The notes below the pieces were generated by a model that worked only from the letters and a program-made list of their open reading frames with translations, made no database searches and had not been told where the DNA came from. The translations under genes were made by a program, and so were the position numbers. Below, piece by piece: positions 59,928 through 64,000 of a stretch of DNA of 64,000 nt. This stretch comes from Aricia agestis (lineage: Eukaryota > Arthropoda > Insecta > Lepidoptera > Lycaenidae): positions 7,978,501-8,042,500 of the forward strand of contig NC_056423.1 of assembly GCF_905147365.1 (NCBI RefSeq). Reading direction: 5' to 3'. Within the stretch, counting starts at the first letter, position 1. Each line of letters begins with the position of its first letter.

Positions 59928-60595
59928 ATACTAATATTATAAATGCGAAAGTATCTCTGTCTGTCTGTCTGTCTGTCTCGCTTTCACGCCAAAACTACTG
60001 AACCGATAGTAATGAAATTTTGTACACAGATAGTCTAAAGCCTGAGAAAGGACATTGGCTACTTTTTAACTGGAAAAAGGGGTTGTAAGGGGGTGAAAAT
60101 GCGTAAATTTGGTCAAATTAACTTAGTTCCAAAAACTTAAAACAGATGGCGCCAAGAGTCCCCTAGATCGCGCTATTACTTGCTCATACGTATTTCTATA
60201 AGAGGTGGTACCATATTGAGCTAGATATTTCGATTCTTTCGATTGTTATACACGTTATTAACTAATAACTCACCTACCAACTTAGACATCAAATTCAAAA
60301 ACAACAGCGCCAAAACTACTGAACCGATTGTAATGAAATTTTGTACACAGATAGTCTAAAGCTTGAGAAAGGACATAGGCTACTTTTTAACTGGAAAAAG
60401 GGGTTGTAAGGGGGTGAAAATGCGTAAATTTGGTTAAATTAACTTAGTTCCAAAAAACTTAAAACAGATGGCGCCAAGAGTCCCCTAGATCGCGCTATTG
60501 CTTGCTCATGCGTATTTCTATAAGAGGTGGTACCATGTTGAGGTAGGTTTTACGATTCTTTCGATTGTTATACACGTTAATATTAACTAACTAGC
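59928..60595 (+). mobile_element. Helitron-like repeat with internal duplication
   Basis: Same head as the 58901 block but a different body: CTTTTTAACTGGAAAAAGGG...AAAACAGATGGCGCCAAGAG occurs twice (about 60060-60150 and 60380-60480). Confidence 0.6.
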
Positions 60596-61458
60596 TGTTG
60601 CCCGCGACTTCGTCCGCGTGGACTTTAGTTAATAGCGCGTGGTGTCAACAAAATTTGTGTCAAATTTAAAAACTTTTTAAAACCCTGGTAAGTGGTACCC
60701 CTCTTAGGGCCGCGTTACACCGGAATGGCAGCGCTGAAAGTGCTCGCCTCGCCGCTGCCATTCCGGTGTAGCGCGGCCCTTAATTAATCAAAATACCCAA
60801 AAACAGCTGTGCAGTGTGCACATAATCTATACTAATATCATAAATGCGAAAGTATCTCTGTCTGTCTGTCTGTCTCGCTTTCACGCCAAAACTACTGAAC
60901 CGATTGTAATGAAATTTTGTATACAGATAGTTTAAAGCCTGAGAAAGGACATAGGCTACTTTTTTTACTGGAAAAAAGGGTTGTAAGGGGGTGAAAATGC
61001 GTAAATTTGTTCAAATTAAGTTAGTTCCAACAATTCATAATAGATGGCGCCGTGCGTCTTCTACATCGCGCTGACGCTTGCTCAAAAGTCTTCCTATAAG
61101 ACGTGGTATCATCTTACATTTAAGTTTCGATTTTTTTCGATTGTTATATCTATTCTACGGTATTAAATAACTCAGTACTTTATCTGTGCAGTGACGTAAC
61201 CTTAAATCTATCAATGATAAATAGTTTATGGGTAAAGTTGTGTAATCGGAGGGCTAAATAAGCTTTAAAATTTGGCATAAAATATAAAGTTTAATATAAA
61301 AAAATGAAATACTTATTGTGTGCACACTGCACAGCTGTATTGATTTAAGGGGTACCAGGGTTTTTTTATAAAAGCTTTTGACACCAATTTTGTTGACATC
61401 GCGCGCTATAAAGTACTATAAACTGAAGTCCACGCGGACGAAGTCGCGGGCAACAGCT
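60596..61458. mobile_element. Helitron-like repeats with opposed GGGCAACAGCTAG ends
   Basis: Left end CTAGCTGTTGCCCGCGACTT, right end AGTCGCGGGCAACAGCTAG. The segment at 60640-60830 and the inverted one at 61180-61440 share AAACAGCTGTGCAGTGTGCA-type phrases. A 78-bp hairpin is inserted at 60705. Confidence 0.6.
60705..60782. mobile_element. 78-bp hairpin MITE at a TTA(A) site
   Basis: GGGCCGCGTTACACCGGAAT (60707) is mirrored by ATTCCGGTGTAGCGCGGCCC; TTA lies on the left and TTAA on the right. It interrupts the Helitron-like phrase GTACCCCTTAAATCAAAA seen at 20621. Confidence 0.75.
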
Positions 61459-61480
61459 AGTATATATATATATATATATA

Positions 61481-61735
61481 CAGGGTGTAACAAAAATAAG
61501 TGATAATACTTTAGGGTGTGTACGTGTTCCTTGTAGAGAGTTCACTGTGAAAGTTGCAGCGCTGAAAGACGAAAAATTTTTTCACTTTTGTATGGAGAAA
61601 CTCGTGACGCTCGGGCCCTTGCCCATACAAAAGTGAAAAAATTTTTTCGTCTTTCAGCGCTGCTACTTTCACAGTGAACTCTTTACAAGGAACTCGTACA
61701 CACCCTAAAGTTTTATCACTTATTTTTGTTACACA

Positions 61736-61738
<3 letters not shown>
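61481..61738. mobile_element. Hairpin MITE inserted in a (TA)n tract
   Basis: CAGGGTGTAACAAAAATAAG mirrors TATTTTTGTTACACACTG. The palindrome is almost complete around ACTCGTGACGCTCGGGCCCT. TA repeats flank both sides (61461-61480 and 61739-61803). Relics of the family are at 6466, 39255 and 57660. Confidence 0.82.

Positions 61739-61803
<65 letters not shown>
61739..61803. repeat. (TA)n microsatellite
   Basis: About 32 TA units following the MITE at 61481. Confidence 0.95.
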
Positions 61804-61806
<3 letters not shown>

Positions 61807-62142
61807 AATTGCTCGTTTAAAGATATAAGATTTATAGCTAGTATAATTAGGATTTACGACGATGTGATTAAATTTAAGTAAGTATATTATTTTCTTCAAA
61901 ATGTCAATCTAATCTAACCAAACCTAACCTTCCCTGTACAGGTATAAAGATTATTTTACATCGGAATTTAGCCAAATTGGTCCAGATATGCTCGAGTTTT
62001 AGCGAGGCATTCAAATTGGGTTGAAATTTATATTATATTATTTTCAATAATTTGGGCTACGGATAGACTGGGGGCTAACAATTATAATTCACCATTTTTG
62101 AAAAAAAGTTATGTTGGTACTATCTCACAAACAGACTGCAGC

Positions 62143-62392
62143 ATGGGCGTACCGAGGGGGGGGGGGGGGGGGGCAGCTGCCCCCCCCTGGATGATGTTGA
62201 CGTTCCTACTAAGTATATTATCTAGTACTTTTATCTATAAAAATTAAAAATTAAGAACGAATTTTTGCCATTTGTTTGCAATACAATATTTTTACAACTA
62301 AAAATTATTAATTTTTTATTCTTTATAAACTCCTAGCTTATGAAAAATCTGATTTGCCCTCCCCTGGCCCAGAACCTGGGTACGCACATGGA
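62143..62392. mobile_element. G-run MITE
   Basis: Ends CATGGGCGTACC and GGGTACGCACATG are inverted with one gap. An internal G-run of about 20 followed by CAGCTGCCCCCCCTGG resembles the element at 7299. Confidence 0.55.
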
Positions 62393-62651
62393 CTGCAGAA
62401 ATATTATTTTTACCGCACATAGCAATGATGCTTTAGTTGAGTTAGTATGTTTTGCCTACAGGCGTTGGTGGTAAATAAGTCCTTCAATAATCAATAATAA
62501 TAAATTTTTTGATTCAATTAAGTTATTGTCAAAATATATTTTGTCCTTATCATCGAGTTGTTAGTTCCACTTGATTAATATTATTTTAAGAAATGATGAT
62601 TGAATGATAATTCGTAGAAAAAAAATCCGCAGCCTATCTTCCTCTTCTTTT

Positions 62652-62707
62652 GAATTCGATTCATAACTCATATTAGGCGAGTCTCTTATTAGTTATGAAT
62701 CGAATTC
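62652..62707. repeat. Short hairpin
   Basis: GAATTCGATTCATAACT and its inverse AGTTATGAATCGAATTC around a 22-bp loop. Confidence 0.75.
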
Positions 62708-62709
62708 TC

Positions 62710-64000
62710 GAAGTACTGTTATAGCAAGTATAGTACTATAGTAAGTAAAGTGTAAACAGTAAGCTTAATAATTATTGGTCTCCCTTTCCTATCTAAATTG
62801 CAGATTAAAAATGAGCATTCAATGATGATGATGATGACAATGGGCAAAAAAATAATCACTTTTTTGCTCCCGCCGAAGCCAAATAACGGCAAACAATTTC
62901 GCAAGTTAAACTTGGCATGATGATCTTGTTATGAGCACACGGACCTCACAACTATTTGTGCGATGTCCATGTCTCACAACTATGGAGGATAATGATGAAA
63001 CTTGCAGTATTCTCTAAGTTGAACAATAGCTAGTACAACAAAAAAGGAATCAATTAAATCGGACTTTTAGTTCCGGAGATATGATGCGAACACAAACATA
63101 AAAACATACATACATAATACATACAATATACACTTTTGAAGGCAAGGCATACAAAATGGAAAAGGAAATTGTCAGCACGCAGCTCAGCTTTAATGTACAC
63201 TCGTTCGGAATAGGGTACATTACACAAAGATCGGAGCAGAGGGCGCTACTAGCACATTTAATAAATAATCCATCATGTTGTACACGTCATATCTAAACGT
63301 ACGCCACGTCTTCTCTTCACTCTCAATTCTCAAACATGTTGCCTAATATATTTTATGCTAGTGCTGCACTGTAGCGTCAAAAATTGTAGTAATATATTCT
63401 ATATGCTAGTGCCCATATTGACACAAATTCTTCGCCCTCTTCATTTTTTAATTAAAAAAAGATAAAAAATCTGTTGTCCTACAACCGCCGCTATCATGGT
63501 GAGCGCGCATCACGGCCGACTGCGTACTCGTCTTGCGTGCGCTCTCTAGCGGAAAACAATTCCACATCGACGCATAAGCGCTTCATTAACACCTGGGAGT
63601 ACGCAGAAATAACTTCAAAAAACAATCTACCCCTTTGATTTTTAAAAATAAACCACTAAGGCTACGCAAATAAAAAATGTATGTATAAAATAATACCATG
63701 TCGTATGGTATATTCCAAGACATGAAAGACTCGATCCAAGTGACAGGAAACCATATGTATGAGTCCATAGTCAAAGTTGTTGAAGAAACGCCACCACCCA
63801 GGACATAACATGAAGATAATTCAAAGATTATGGACAGATATAAAAAAGACAGATATCCAGGGAAAATAATAATAGAAAACATTCTAAATAAAGAGTGTAC
63901 TCTGGAGTCTGGACCTCAATGGCAGCACGCAGGATGTTGAGACTGGTCTAAGATGAAAGAGTTGATAAAATAATCAAAATACAATGATGTGGAAGATCCA
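62710..64000. other. No gene seen; transposon fragments
   Basis: Apart from the GCAGAGGGCGCTACTAGC block near 63237 shared with 541-575, nothing was recognised. The longest minus-strand frame (63586-63882) has no domain, splice support or codon pattern of a real exon. Confidence 0.4.

Noticed and set aside
63586..63882. 98-aa hydrophobic minus frame
   Set aside because: No signal-peptide layout, splice sites or homology that I can see. AT-rich DNA often gives hydrophobic chance frames.

Overview
This is nuclear DNA from an insect, almost certainly a moth or butterfly. Genes have short exons with GT-AG introns. The intergenic space is AT-rich and packed with miniature transposons, Helitron-like repeats ending in GCGGGCGTCATCTAGT or GGGCAACAGCTAGT, hitchhiking (GTCT)n tracts, a tRNA-derived SINE, mariner, Tc1, hAT and DIRS relics, and a TTAGG run (the insect telomere motif). 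No bacterial, organelle or viral gene was seen. All protein-coding genes I could build lie on the minus strand.

Layout. (1) 1-6.8 kb: the 5' part of a gene for a secreted or membrane immunoglobulin-like protein (signal-peptide exon 6165-6264, Ig exon 2286-2672, the rest beyond the left edge), its intron full of miniature transposons. (2) 7.8-18.0 kb: a five-exon trypsin-fold gene of 263 aa that has lost catalytic His and Ser, so it is a serine protease homologue. Its 8-kb first intron holds a DIRS-type retrotransposon relic, a 1.26-kb nested palindrome and a SINE. (3) 18.2-21.4 kb: a three-level nest of DNA transposons, a Tc1 relic and Helitron-like repeats. (4) 21.4-38.7 kb: a tandem array of five intact genes for small secreted proteins with one peritrophin-A chitin-binding domain and a Pro/Thr mucin-like tail. 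The repeat units also carry a dead mariner copy and several datable transposon insertions. (5) 38.7-41.0 kb: miniature transposons and a hAT element with an 8-bp target duplication. (6) 41.1-56.5 kb: a complete 12-exon gene for an 807-aa single-pass membrane protein with seven divergent Ig-like domains, paralogous to the gene in (1). (7) 56.6-64 kb: repeats only.

How the genes relate. The mucin-like chitin-binding proteins fit a chitinous extracellular layer such as the peritrophic matrix or a cuticular lining, and the protease homologue belongs to a fold used in gut and haemolymph; this is inference from family. The Ig proteins are the least familiar part. Their domains share a repeated cysteine scheme that is not the canonical Ig disulfide, and the partial paralogue has lost both of those cysteines in its one visible domain. 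I know of no named family for them. The gene models rest on matched exon phases: the Ig gene sums to 2424 nt, the protease homologue to 792 nt, and each array gene is fully in frame.
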